DNA of 47,762 nt from an uncultured Porphyromonadaceae bacterium (GTDB lineage: Bacteria > Bacteroidota > Bacteroidia > Bacteroidales > Muribaculaceae): the NCBI GenBank assembly GCA_947176205.1, contig CAMWPX010000002.1, positions 1 through 47,762 on the forward strand, in the 5' to 3' direction. Made by a program: the position numbers and the translations under genes. Below are positions 26,395-35,377 of this stretch, one piece after another. Under the pieces are notes generated by a model. It did no database searches. It was given only the letters and a program-made list of their open reading frames with translations, and was not told where the DNA came from. How positions within the stretch are numbered: the stretch's first letter is position 1; each line of letters opens with the position of its first letter.

Positions 26395-26476
26395 ATCATT
26401 ATAATATCGGGACAGCAGCAAAATCATCATGTGAATTATCTACTGAGCCAAATCACATTACATGAGTCGCGTAAAC

Positions 26477-27379
26477 TCAAAACGAAAGGGTTTCGGAGGG
26501 AGAAATATAGCGGCGGAGTATGCGGGCATCGGAATCAAGCAAAAATATGGTGGGTAACTGAGGTATATGATAAAGTTCTTCTTCATCAATCATGCCATCA
26601 GGCGATACTCCTACAACCCAACTATCAGGTAATACGATATTACCTTTGAATGCCGATGTACCATATGGATTTATAAACAAAAGAGTCAATTTTTTATCTT
26701 TGACCAACTGTGATACATGTTCATCATGGATCAGACGATATTCGAACAGTTCACAATCGTGACAGCCCGGGTTATAAAACACCAAGAGGGTGAGTGGCGT
26801 ATCTTTTACAACTTTATGAAGAGTATTGGAGTTACCGGTTCTGTCAGTAAAGACAAAATCGGTAGCCGGCGAACCGACACGATGCAGTTCAAGCTGCGAT
26901 GCGCGGTAAGCGAGTATCAGCGAATCGGTATGATTCAATGCCGGTGAGTCAAGTAACTTGTGAGTCACTATATCATAACAATCCACATTATAAACCGGAG
27001 ATTCCGGCTCGTCAAGATATTGTGCCGAACAGTCAAATATAGTGTGTACAGCCTCAGCACTGACCGAAGCGTCTTTAACCATCTTACCCACAGCTTCGGC
27101 TATACTCAAAGAATCGGTATGCGGAACAAGACTATAAAAATTGGCAAGGTTCTGCTCCATAAACGTGCGGTCAGCCACAGCGAGTGAGTCAGTCCAATCC
27201 ATTGCGTCCCAGAAATGAGCCATCACATAAGCGGCTCGCTGCGATGTAACAGTCAAAGTATCAGGAACCGGAGGTAAAGGCAATTCCCTTATGCCGGTAT
27301 AAAAATTATCGCCAGATGCGGCAAGATTAAGAGTGATGCACCCGGTCATAACCGAAATTATGGCAAATGTACGTTTCAT
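26477..27379 (-). CDS. DUF5106 protein with thioredoxin-like domain
   Basis: This is an exported or lipid-anchored 300-residue protein. I start it at the ATG at 27379 (MKRTFAIISVMTGC), which gives a proper signal sequence. MTGC could be a lipobox; an ATG at 27406 is the alternative. The N-terminal half is DUF5106 (RAAYVMAHFWDAMDWTDS). From about residue 160 there is a TlpA/AhpC-like thioredoxin fold (VGSPATDFVFTDRTGN, TLLVFYNPGCHDCELFEYRL) with CxxC active site CHDC, and a cis-Pro in IPQLPTIFLLD. It probably acts as a periplasmic thiol-disulfide protein. It is the last gene of the minus-strand fimbrial run, immediately after an accessory pilin gene. A role in pilus assembly is only suggested by position. 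Confidence 0.85.
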   Translation of the reverse strand: MKRTFAIISVMTGCITLNLAASGDNFYTGIRELPLPPVPDTLTVTSQRAAYVMAHFWDAMDWTDSLAVADRTFMEQNLANFYSLVPHTDSLSIAEAVGKMVKDASVSAEAVHTIFDCSAQYLDEPESPVYNVDCYDIVTHKLLDSPALNHTDSLILAYRASQLELHRVGSPATDFVFTDRTGNSNTLHKVVKDTPLTLLVFYNPGCHDCELFEYRLIHDEHVSQLVKDKKLTLLFINPYGTSAFKGNIVLPDSWVVGVSPDGMIDEEELYHIPQLPTIFLLDSDARILRRYISPSETLSF

Positions 27380-27395
27380 ATAACCACTCTTTGAT

Positions 27396-28550
27396 TTAGT
27401 ATTCATTACCAAAAGTCGTCACACATCTCACGATGCAGGCATCCGACCTAAAGATATTGTCACTATTTGAACCAAAGCTATAAGAACTTCTCGCACCATC
27501 ACCATCGTTAAGGTTATGAATGAAAACATTTACTATTACATGGGTGTTGCGCGGCATCTGCGACAGATTGGGAAGATAGGCCTTATACTCAATGTCGTTC
27601 ATACGCATACGCACCATGTAATTCAAATCATCATTCTCTTGGGTGGGGTCGTGATATTTACTCTCAAGGAGATAAAATACAGGCAAGTCCACCGGAATGT
27701 TGTCGCCTTTAGCGGTAATGCCAGTATATTCACGCACAAACGAATAGTAATCGTCACCACCTACATTGGGCACTTCAAAGGAAGTTATCTCGTGAACATC
27801 GTTGTAAACGGCGGCATTGGGGAAAAGATATTCACGGGAGGATACTTTGTCGATAGCAAGACTCTGTATATCGAAATCAATATCCTTTAACTCATTCGTT
27901 ATATGGAACTCGAACTTCACGGCTGCCCGCGTAAGAAAAAGGTTATACGGAAACACCACCTTGGGTGATTCCGGATCTGTAAGAGGAATGTCTATCTTAT
28001 GACATTCAGCCATAGGCAATACTCCATTAAGAGTAGCTGTATCAGCATCAAGCGTGATATTCAATGCCGCAATCTCGGCAGCAGGAAATTTGTCGCCGGC
28101 TTCAAGGGCTGAAAAATCATAGTCAATCAGCGGAACTTTCTCTCCGCTGGCAGCAGTACGGCAGGCATTCTCATTGGCAAGAAGATACACGGATTTTTCT
28201 TCACCGGAAAGCACCTGATACTGAAACGAACCAACAGCGACGAGCGGGTTATTGAGAAATGGCGTTGAGATGAAATCGTTATGCTCGATAGTTAGGTCGG
28301 GACGTACAATGATTATACGCAATTCCTGCATCATCTCGTTTGCTCCCGCAACCGCGGAATAATCCGTACGGCTACCGGAAGAAGCATTGGCAAGAGCAAT
28401 ATGCAGATGCATGAATGCCTGACCCGCTTCCGGCTCTACCGGCAGCACAGGATTCAGGGTGCTGTCAACCGACTGACTGCACGACGACACAGCTACAGCA
28501 GCAAGTACCACCGCAAGAATACTGATAATATGCCGGATTTTAATAATCAC
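27396..28550 (-). CDS. Accessory pilin-like lipoprotein (Mfa2/fimbrillin-related)
   Basis: This is a 384-residue lipoprotein starting at GTG 28550, 2 bp after the anchor B stop. The signal sequence ends in SSC. The fold pattern is fimbrillin-like, with repeated beta segments such as QELRIIIVRPDLTIEHNDF, VYLLANENACR and LTRAAVKFEFHI (a core fimbrillin strand). Shortly after the first strand comes SGSR, which looks like the arginine-cleavage site of type V pilins that is absent from anchors. So, despite lying where a second anchor might be expected, it is more likely a polymerised accessory or tip subunit, comparable in position to Mfa3/Mfa4. The family name is tentative. Confidence 0.75.
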   Translation of the reverse strand: MIIKIRHIISILAVVLAAVAVSSCSQSVDSTLNPVLPVEPEAGQAFMHLHIALANASSGSRTDYSAVAGANEMMQELRIIIVRPDLTIEHNDFISTPFLNNPLVAVGSFQYQVLSGEEKSVYLLANENACRTAASGEKVPLIDYDFSALEAGDKFPAAEIAALNITLDADTATLNGVLPMAECHKIDIPLTDPESPKVVFPYNLFLTRAAVKFEFHITNELKDIDFDIQSLAIDKVSSREYLFPNAAVYNDVHEITSFEVPNVGGDDYYSFVREYTGITAKGDNIPVDLPVFYLLESKYHDPTQENDDLNYMVRMRMNDIEYKAYLPNLSQMPRNTHVIVNVFIHNLNDGDGARSSYSFGSNSDNIFRSDACIVRCVTTFGNEY

Positions 28551-28552
28551 TG

Positions 28553-29614
28553 TTATTCTACATCAATATCGTTAATTCTAACCACCCAGTCGTTAATTTT
28601 TACTTCAACCCGATTCCACTGGTCATTCTCGTTGAGAAGGAAAAGCATGGTCCAGTGACTCTGACGGTCAAGATATTCCTGAGCATCCATATCTGCATAA
28701 TGCTGGCTACGCATCTGTAAAAGGAGATTATTCAAAGGTACATCAAGAGTGGACTTGGTACTTCCGGATTTGGTGATACGAAGTATGGGACCGACTTTTT
28801 TAGATTCAGCCCGGGCGGCATCAGCCACCTGAGCGTCAGTAACAAGACGTGCTATAGAGAACTCACCGTAAGCTGCCAAAACAGCCGAACCATCATCCAT
28901 GGCACCCATCACAGCCTGACCTGTAGCCCAAGGTCTGTATGTTACGGCACCGACAGGCTTCACTTTGTTGTCATGAGTCATGTGAGTGTTATCATCAATA
29001 AGTTCCCATGTAAAATCAGTGGGATCAACAGGCTTGCCGGTAACATGCTGCAGAAGGACACGCACATTATTCGTATCCTTAATCATTTCCACGGTAGCTT
29101 CGGTATAGACTCCGGTGGTCTTGCCCACAGAGATGTTGACCGAACCATAATACAAGTCATGCACAGGAGCCGTAGGCTCGCCCTGATGATGTACCGGCTT
29201 CATGGTCAATGCAAGTTCGGTAAAATGCTGACCGACCGAAGGAGCTCCAGCAGGATGAGCGAATGAAGTATTTTCACATTCCAGACCACCATAGGCTACC
29301 ACACGATATTTACCCTCGGGTAAATCCACAGTCATACGATAATTCTCATCGGCAAGGACAGAAGATGTCTCCGTACGTGTCAGAACAAGTTTATCGGATT
29401 CATCGTAGATATATACCGTCAGACAATCAACGGCATGCATGAACGCATTGGCATACTCCATGTTGTAATCATAGATGAACCGCAATTTGGCACCACACAC
29501 GGATTCGGGCGAATCATTAGATTCAGTTCCACATGAAGTGATTACTGAAACCGCCAACACAGCCATCATCATAGCTGACACCGCTTTTATATATAGTTTG
29601 TCAAAAATTGCCAT
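28553..29614 (-). CDS. Mfa2/FimB-type fimbrial anchor lipoprotein (copy B)
   Basis: This is a 353-residue lipoprotein (start at ATG 29614; an ATG at 29626 is also possible) with lipobox VITSC. It resembles the Mfa2/FimB anchor family. FIYDYNMEYANAFMHAVDCLTVYIYDESDKLV opens the first domain, PEGKYRVVAYGG is a recurrent anchor motif, and EYLDRQSHWTMLFLLNE followed by KINDWVVRIND closes it, closely echoing EYLDRRSDYSALFFIDN in copy A. No arginine cleavage site is seen after the first strand, as expected for an anchor that stays lipid-attached and limits pilus length. It follows stalk pilin B, separated by a terminator-like hairpin. Confidence 0.85.
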   Translation of the reverse strand: MAIFDKLYIKAVSAMMMAVLAVSVITSCGTESNDSPESVCGAKLRFIYDYNMEYANAFMHAVDCLTVYIYDESDKLVLTRTETSSVLADENYRMTVDLPEGKYRVVAYGGLECENTSFAHPAGAPSVGQHFTELALTMKPVHHQGEPTAPVHDLYYGSVNISVGKTTGVYTEATVEMIKDTNNVRVLLQHVTGKPVDPTDFTWELIDDNTHMTHDNKVKPVGAVTYRPWATGQAVMGAMDDGSAVLAAYGEFSIARLVTDAQVADAARAESKKVGPILRITKSGSTKSTLDVPLNNLLLQMRSQHYADMDAQEYLDRQSHWTMLFLLNENDQWNRVEVKINDWVVRINDIDVE

Positions 29615-29642
29615 AATCAGGGTCATAGGGGGGGAAGAGAAA

Positions 29643-29673
29643 ATAAGGGCAACGCGGCTCGCGCCACCCTTAT
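29643..29673 (-). terminator. Terminator-like hairpin between stalk pilin B and anchor B
   Basis: On the minus strand ATAAGGG pairs with CCCTTAT (7 bp) around a G/C-rich loop with an inner GCG/CGC pairing, and TTTTCTC follows. It lies between the stalk stop and the anchor start and would partially end transcription after the abundant stalk message. A run of seven C follows just before the first possible anchor ATG. Confidence 0.6.
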
Positions 29674-29701
29674 GGTTCTATCGTAACGGACAGAGTGCCG
29701 A

Positions 29702-31714
29702 TTAGAATTCGATGTTGTTGACACGAACGACCCAAGGAAGCACCTCGCACTCAACGGTAAGATAAACATCACCTTTTTCATTAGGAGTATCTGGCGTGGG
29801 AGGTTCGGGGTCATTTTCAGAGATACGCGGGTGACCAAGCTGCTTTATGTTGGTAACAGCGAGTTTATATACGTTGTTACGAACCACAGCAAATTCCATG
29901 GGCCCCATCTGGCTGGCTACGTTATTGTCGTTATGACGGTTCCAATAATAGTAATAGCAGTAGTAGCCCCAGCCGTCATCAACATCATTACTTGCCTGAT
30001 AGATAGTGATACCGCTACCGGTAGCGGCCTTCTTGAACGCAAGGAGAGCTGCATCAGATATACGCCCGTCTTTATCCCACTGATTCCACAGATAATTGGC
30101 ACTGCCGGTATCTTCAGCGAGTTCATCATAATCCTCACCTGTACCGCCATTGCCGAACACAGCTTTATAAAGAGTGTTTGTACGGTTCCATTCCTGGGTA
30201 TCGGCACTATAAGATACAGAGATAGCCTGCTGGCGTATATTGGGCCATGAACAATAAAGGATATTGCTATAAGCGTAGATTATCGGGCGGGTTTTAGATG
30301 AAACAAGTACATCGCCAACGTTTGCAATAGCGTTATAGAGAGCCTGGTCATATTCATCGGCGGAGTTTTTAAGTTCTTCAGTAACCTCCATCTTACCCTT
30401 GAATACCACACCGGTAGTGATACCGTTAACCTGATTGCGAGCTTCACCGGGGATGGTGTTTTCAGTTACATAACGCCATACTTTGTAATCACCGTATTTC
30501 TTATCGGTATCCCAATCTGGATTGTCATCATTACCATTTTTAAGTACATCTTCGATGCGTGACAGATACCAGCGGTTAGTCGTTCCGGTGTTATCACATA
30601 CACCGTTATCATCAAAGAAAGAGTAATTGAAATACTTGCTGAACTGGGTCTCAACACCATCCATCTTTTCCTGAGCGTATGCGTCAACCACGTAGTTACC
30701 TGTTAAACCGGGAACGGGAAGACCGTTGTTATCGGTATACCATGGCATTTCAGAGCCACAAAGTATAGAATTAGTAGGAGTGCCGTTAGCAGAAACCCTA
30801 CGGAGGAAGTAGAATGAATTGCTCATGTTGACAAGAAGCATCTTATTAAGCTTGATATTCACATGAACATCCCCGATAGTACCATCCTCATTCACATGGC
30901 GAACCACAGGATAAGTATTGGCAGGCAGATTGAATTCAGCATTAGCAGCAATATCCTTACTACCGTCACGGAAATCAAAACGGGCGCATGCGCGTTCTAC
31001 CTTCACAGCACCTTTACCGGCACCGCCGTTATTGATTTCTTTGTCTTCGCCTTCAGAGTTCACTCCGGAAAGATTAAACGGATTAGTCTCAACACTGAAC
31101 GGATTCCAGTCATCGATAGATTTAGGAAGAGTACGGGTAGCGATTTCAGAGTTGGACATCAGGAAGTAATTGTTTGCCCAGATGGATTCACCTTCACCGA
31201 GCTGACACATGGCATTATACCAATCGGCAGCCACGACGTTCTCACTAAATACCTCAAGAAGGTCACTGGTAGGATTACAGAATACAAACACATGGATATC
31301 TGTGTGGGCACCGCCGGTCAAGCCTGCATAATAATCTGCAAGGTCGCTCTTGCTTATTTTACCTTTAGCAGAGTAGCTTTTACCGTTATTAATCGAAACT
31401 ATGCTGTTATCAACCAAAGCATGAGCTATATACTCATTGTTGGACTGCTTGGCAAGCACTATAAGCATTGAAGACACGCGGTTTTCAGCATCACTACCTA
31501 CTTCACTTCCACCGGTAGAAGAGCCGGGACCGGATGTAAAGCTACGCGAGCCTTCGGGCATAGAAACGACAACCTGCATGTAAACACCCGAGCCATCAGC
31601 AACAGTATTACCATTGCCATCGGGATTTCCGGGATTATCTACAACCACATCGTCGGAGCAGGATGCAAACATAGCTAATGAAAGCAGACCTACGAAAAGA
31701 GATTTAATTTTCAT
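29702..31714 (-). CDS. Mfa1-family major fimbrial stalk subunit (copy B)
   Basis: This is a 670-residue type V pilin precursor. The lipoprotein signal MKIKSLFVGLLSLAMFASCSDD is almost identical to that of copy A. After an acidic/Gly/Asn linker and a first strand (GVYMQVVVSMPEGSRSF), the GSR site is where a trypsin-like protease should cut to free the groove for donor-strand exchange. Middle segments such as VERACARFDFRDGS are typical of fimbrillins. The C-terminus (VYLTVECEVLPWVVRVNNIEF) is the conserved strand and W-motif region of Mfa1. It is larger than P. gingivalis Mfa1 (about 560). A 228-bp gap separates it from the tip gene, with no -7 box seen. Confidence 0.87.
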   Translation of the reverse strand: MKIKSLFVGLLSLAMFASCSDDVVVDNPGNPDGNGNTVADGSGVYMQVVVSMPEGSRSFTSGPGSSTGGSEVGSDAENRVSSMLIVLAKQSNNEYIAHALVDNSIVSINNGKSYSAKGKISKSDLADYYAGLTGGAHTDIHVFVFCNPTSDLLEVFSENVVAADWYNAMCQLGEGESIWANNYFLMSNSEIATRTLPKSIDDWNPFSVETNPFNLSGVNSEGEDKEINNGGAGKGAVKVERACARFDFRDGSKDIAANAEFNLPANTYPVVRHVNEDGTIGDVHVNIKLNKMLLVNMSNSFYFLRRVSANGTPTNSILCGSEMPWYTDNNGLPVPGLTGNYVVDAYAQEKMDGVETQFSKYFNYSFFDDNGVCDNTGTTNRWYLSRIEDVLKNGNDDNPDWDTDKKYGDYKVWRYVTENTIPGEARNQVNGITTGVVFKGKMEVTEELKNSADEYDQALYNAIANVGDVLVSSKTRPIIYAYSNILYCSWPNIRQQAISVSYSADTQEWNRTNTLYKAVFGNGGTGEDYDELAEDTGSANYLWNQWDKDGRISDAALLAFKKAATGSGITIYQASNDVDDGWGYYCYYYYWNRHNDNNVASQMGPMEFAVVRNNVYKLAVTNIKQLGHPRISENDPEPPTPDTPNEKGDVYLTVECEVLPWVVRVNNIEF

Positions 31715-31734
31715 AAATGTGTGATTGATAAAAA
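31665..31734. repeat. Direct repeat, copy at the 5' end of stalk gene B
   Basis: The stretch covers the start codon, the signal-peptide codons and part of the 5' leader. The 40 bp from 31695 to 31734 are identical to 40034-40073, and the rest of the signal-peptide region differs at only a few bases. The two copies lie in the same orientation 8339 bp apart. Confidence 0.9.
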
Positions 31735-31942
31735 TTATTGTATTGTATTTTATTTCGAAGATGAATTCATTACCGACAAAACAGCCATAATCAGATACTT
31801 CATAAAAAAGAATCTGATGTGCGGCTCTTTAGGTTTAACGTAGTGATACTATAAAAATTACATAAGGCTGACAGAAAAATTCCCCTAATGAAAGAATTAA
31901 TCCGTCGGCCTATGTAGAATGTTTTCTCCGCACCGGAAAATA

Positions 31943-34900
31943 TTACTGATAAATCAATTTTATCGGGAGCGCATCAGATGAGTATGCAACGGAGGTTGAA
32001 CTATATTGATGTGTTCTATCGGTCCACCCTCCTAGTGAATTATAGGCGTAGGGATTGAAAACGAGGGTACGATAGTTGATGTCCCATGAAGCATAATCAG
32101 GATATGGTTTATTCAAATGTCCGTCAGATGTGCCGGGTTTCGTCACGGGCTGCTTAATCCAATAAAGTCCTCCGGGATCACGATAAAGATTATATGTGTA
32201 GGGACGGTTGCGGTTACCTGTTCCTACCAACACCTCACGCAAATTACCATAAGTGAGCGAACCCACACCGGGATCGGCAATTGGAGCGTTGTCGGTGCCG
32301 TAAGGAGCAGTGCACGCTCGACGTATCTGCCCTTCGGAACCGAGGGGAAAGATAATATTTCTACCATCGTTTTCATCGTAGACAACACATGCACGCACTC
32401 CGCGCTCATCATCATTTCCAAGATTATCAAAGTCGGTATAGCCACAAGCCTTTTTGTAATTAGACTGCGTAGTCGTGGCTCCGTCGGCATATACAATGCC
32501 ATAACCGAAGTCGCAGTTAGCGAGCAGGCTCTGATAATTTTCAGCTGTAGGAACGGAGAATTTCTCATTGTCACGGAATCCACCTACAGCCGTCCATGTA
32601 TCGGCCCAATGTTTCGTGTAACGTTCCTGTGACGCTCCATAATTAACCCATGCATAGCCTTGAATCGTGTCCCATTTAGCAGTTCGGCTATCATCGACCG
32701 TATTTGATGCGGTGATATGAGTCGTTAACAACTTAACACCGGTAACCGACTGAAGCCAGCCACAGCCATTCTCGATATTCTTTTCCCTGATACTATAGTT
32801 GTATTGACATCTCTTAAGAAGAGAGCCAACTGACAGCGGGCTTCTGGTCAAAGCTACAGGCACGGAAGTTTCATCAGTGGGTGCAACAGTGTTAGGACTG
32901 TTGTCGCCTGCTGCAGATGTGGCATACACGTTGTAGCAACTCCAATTGGCATCACCGAGCCGGACACCCTTATGATAGCCCTGCCTTACGAAGATGAGGT
33001 GGAAGCAGTTATAGTCGTGATATTCAACTTTTATAACGCCTGAACGTGTATGGTCATCACTGATTATCCCACTTGGCTTGTACTTAAACACAATATCGTC
33101 GTCAGTAACACCTTTAATAGTGTCACCCTTCACACCATTGCGGTCGTAAAGCTCAATGAAGCTCTCGGTCTGACGGTCGACGTATGCCCGCCAGGGACCG
33201 TCGGACGTGAATGTCACGAAATAGTCAGCATCAGCCTGTGGCAGAACCATCAGTTTAATTTCAAACTCGTCATCTCTACCGGCATCGCGGTAAATGGCCT
33301 TGGGATTCTCGATTCGCGGCACTTGATAAATCGTGGCCATGCGCTCGGTTTCCCATTCTCCCTCTTCGTTTTTGAAATCTATCATCTTATCGCCTGAACC
33401 GGTCTTTTGCCATAACGTGAAGCGTACCTTAGCATAACGGTAATAGGCATTGAACGGGTTATTTCCGGTAAAGTCAGAGGAAGGAACCATTTCCTTATTT
33501 CTGGTGTACATAGGGATTTTCATATGTACGGATTTGTCAATGGGATCGTAGGAGGTATTTGCACCGGTGAGAGAGTATTCGTTTACGGCGAGATTATTAG
33601 CCTTATAATACCATTGGAGATACGAATTGGCATGACTACCATAGCCATTGGCATCCAACCCACCGGTCTGAGCCTGAACTTCGGCATCAGTACCGATAAC
33701 GTCGGCAGTATTGGGTCGAAGCGAGAGGAACCCGACGTAATTTCCACCTGTGTAGGGATCTCCTTTGTAAGTGTCCTTGTTGTATTTGACAGGTGTATAG
33801 ATGTCAAGTGAGCCCGTGTTCCACGCAAATCCGTATTCGACTGCTTGAGAACCTACAAATTCATCCGGACTGCAGTTGTGTTTTCGGTCCCATGGAATCC
33901 AGTTATTCTCGACGATTTCAGCCTTGACGTAGAATTGAGACTTATCCCATTCCTCAGGAAGAATCACACGGGCGGGGAAATCCATCCGCTGATCGTAGAG
34001 ATAAGAGATATAGTAAGGCTCGGGAGTAATCAGTGTGGGAGTATACTCCTTGTAGGAAATATGCCAGTCGGCTTCATTGGCCCAACCGCGGAATTTAAGA
34101 GTGAGCTTGTAGTGATAGTTGCGTTCAGCATTGTAATCGTATGTGCTGTTTTTACCGAGCATGAAGCGATAACGAATCGGACCCTGAGATACTTTATCTT
34201 TGTGGCGACTATCATAGTATCCTACGACTTCTACATAGGTTCCGTAAAGTCGTGAATCCTTATAGTCAGGACCATCAGCAAGACTATCAATGGGAGTACC
34301 GACTGCATCGGGGTCCTGACGCTTGTCCATCGATGCCAGACCGGGATAGTTTCCCTGCATATTCTCATAAAAATAGAGCGAGGGGTCGCTTTCCGTGTGT
34401 TCAGTCTGACCGCCATAAGGTAATCCCTTTGAAAGAACGATATTCCATTTCTCGTGGTCGGCGTCGTTTTCTTCACCGGCATTGTAGTAAGTGAACGATT
34501 CACCTCTTTTAATGAGCTGGTCAGCATCAGAAGGCGCATTTACCTCACCTAAAGCACAACTTGCCGGTATATCATGTATAGTCACGCTCTTGATATATAT
34601 ACGTACGTTATCCTTAAGGTCGGAGGCATCAAACGACACGGTAACCTTAGAAACCAAACGCTTAATCCACGAATGGAGCGAAACCGCACTTTGATTTATC
34701 ACAAGCATAGGAGCATCGAATCCGGCAGATGTTTCAGCCGACGCCGGAGACGTCATAGTAAAATAGCCGAACATCTGATTATCAAGACTGACATTGGTCT
34801 GCCAGTCAAATCGTTTGCCGCGCAAATCGCTTATCGTGGTACAGTCCACATCGGTGAGGTCTACATTAGCCACAGCAAACATCTTATACCGTCCGTATGG

Positions 34901-35356
34901 AATATGAGTGAGCCTGAAAGTAGCGCTTGGTGTCTTCTCGCCAGTTCCGCCTATAGTTCCATCCGCGGGTCCAACGTTTTGATTACCGGACGGCGTCACC
35001 GTTTCGGCATCGACGGGAACGTCTGAATTACCTGCCTGGTCAATATTGAAATTTGACCCGGGCAAGGTGTAACCTGTCTCACTGTCATAGAGACGCACCT
35101 TTTCATATAGTCCGGCCTCGGAGCCATCGGCATTAATTTTATAAATAACAATCCAAAGTTCATCCACCCTGTCAACAGCATTGCCGGCTGAACGTGAACC
35201 GAGAGCTGGCTCGAGCGAATGAAATTCAATCAGAACATTGAGATTTGCCTCCCCTTCGCCTATCACGGTAGTGTCATAGAGCAACTCATCCACACACGCA
35301 GTGAAGATTAGAACCGGGAGTAAGAATAGGAAGGATATATAGCGAGAGAATTTCAT
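31943..35356 (-). CDS. Large fimbrial tip/adhesin-like lipoprotein (DUF4906-like)
   Basis: This is a 1138-residue lipoprotein starting at ATG 35356 (MKFSRYISFLFLLPVLIFTAC). The first 300 residues are fimbrillin-like: ANLNVLIEFHSLEPALGSRSAG holds a likely arginine-cleavage site (GSR), then VDELWIVIYKINADGS, FRLTHIPYGRYKMFAVANVD and LVSKVTVSFDAS. The central and C-terminal parts are unlike pilins and contain segments typical of Bacteroidales DUF4906-type tip proteins, such as FHLIFVRQGYHKGVRLGDANWSCYNVYATSAAG. The middle may hold an adhesion domain. By size and position, it is probably the distal tip of the pilus, like Mfa5 or FimE. The ligand is unknown. Confidence 0.78.
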   Translation of the reverse strand: MKFSRYISFLFLLPVLIFTACVDELLYDTTVIGEGEANLNVLIEFHSLEPALGSRSAGNAVDRVDELWIVIYKINADGSEAGLYEKVRLYDSETGYTLPGSNFNIDQAGNSDVPVDAETVTPSGNQNVGPADGTIGGTGEKTPSATFRLTHIPYGRYKMFAVANVDLTDVDCTTISDLRGKRFDWQTNVSLDNQMFGYFTMTSPASAETSAGFDAPMLVINQSAVSLHSWIKRLVSKVTVSFDASDLKDNVRIYIKSVTIHDIPASCALGEVNAPSDADQLIKRGESFTYYNAGEENDADHEKWNIVLSKGLPYGGQTEHTESDPSLYFYENMQGNYPGLASMDKRQDPDAVGTPIDSLADGPDYKDSRLYGTYVEVVGYYDSRHKDKVSQGPIRYRFMLGKNSTYDYNAERNYHYKLTLKFRGWANEADWHISYKEYTPTLITPEPYYISYLYDQRMDFPARVILPEEWDKSQFYVKAEIVENNWIPWDRKHNCSPDEFVGSQAVEYGFAWNTGSLDIYTPVKYNKDTYKGDPYTGGNYVGFLSLRPNTADVIGTDAEVQAQTGGLDANGYGSHANSYLQWYYKANNLAVNEYSLTGANTSYDPIDKSVHMKIPMYTRNKEMVPSSDFTGNNPFNAYYRYAKVRFTLWQKTGSGDKMIDFKNEEGEWETERMATIYQVPRIENPKAIYRDAGRDDEFEIKLMVLPQADADYFVTFTSDGPWRAYVDRQTESFIELYDRNGVKGDTIKGVTDDDIVFKYKPSGIISDDHTRSGVIKVEYHDYNCFHLIFVRQGYHKGVRLGDANWSCYNVYATSAAGDNSPNTVAPTDETSVPVALTRSPLSVGSLLKRCQYNYSIREKNIENGCGWLQSVTGVKLLTTHITASNTVDDSRTAKWDTIQGYAWVNYGASQERYTKHWADTWTAVGGFRDNEKFSVPTAENYQSLLANCDFGYGIVYADGATTTQSNYKKACGYTDFDNLGNDDERGVRACVVYDENDGRNIIFPLGSEGQIRRACTAPYGTDNAPIADPGVGSLTYGNLREVLVGTGNRNRPYTYNLYRDPGGLYWIKQPVTKPGTSDGHLNKPYPDYASWDINYRTLVFNPYAYNSLGGWTDRTHQYSSTSVAYSSDALPIKLIYQ

Positions 35357-35377
35357 TGTCATGATAATGGTTTATTA

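Noticed and set aside
30863-31471. 202-aa plus-strand ORF opposite stalk gene B
   Set aside because: It is a shadow of a strong minus-strand pilin gene, with no promoter or protein-like motif.
31715-31942. Possible promoter or invertible switch in the 228-bp gap upstream of stalk gene B
   Set aside because: No TAnnTTTG box on the minus strand and no inverted repeats flanking the gap were found; only short hairpins such as ATCAGAT/ATCTGAT.
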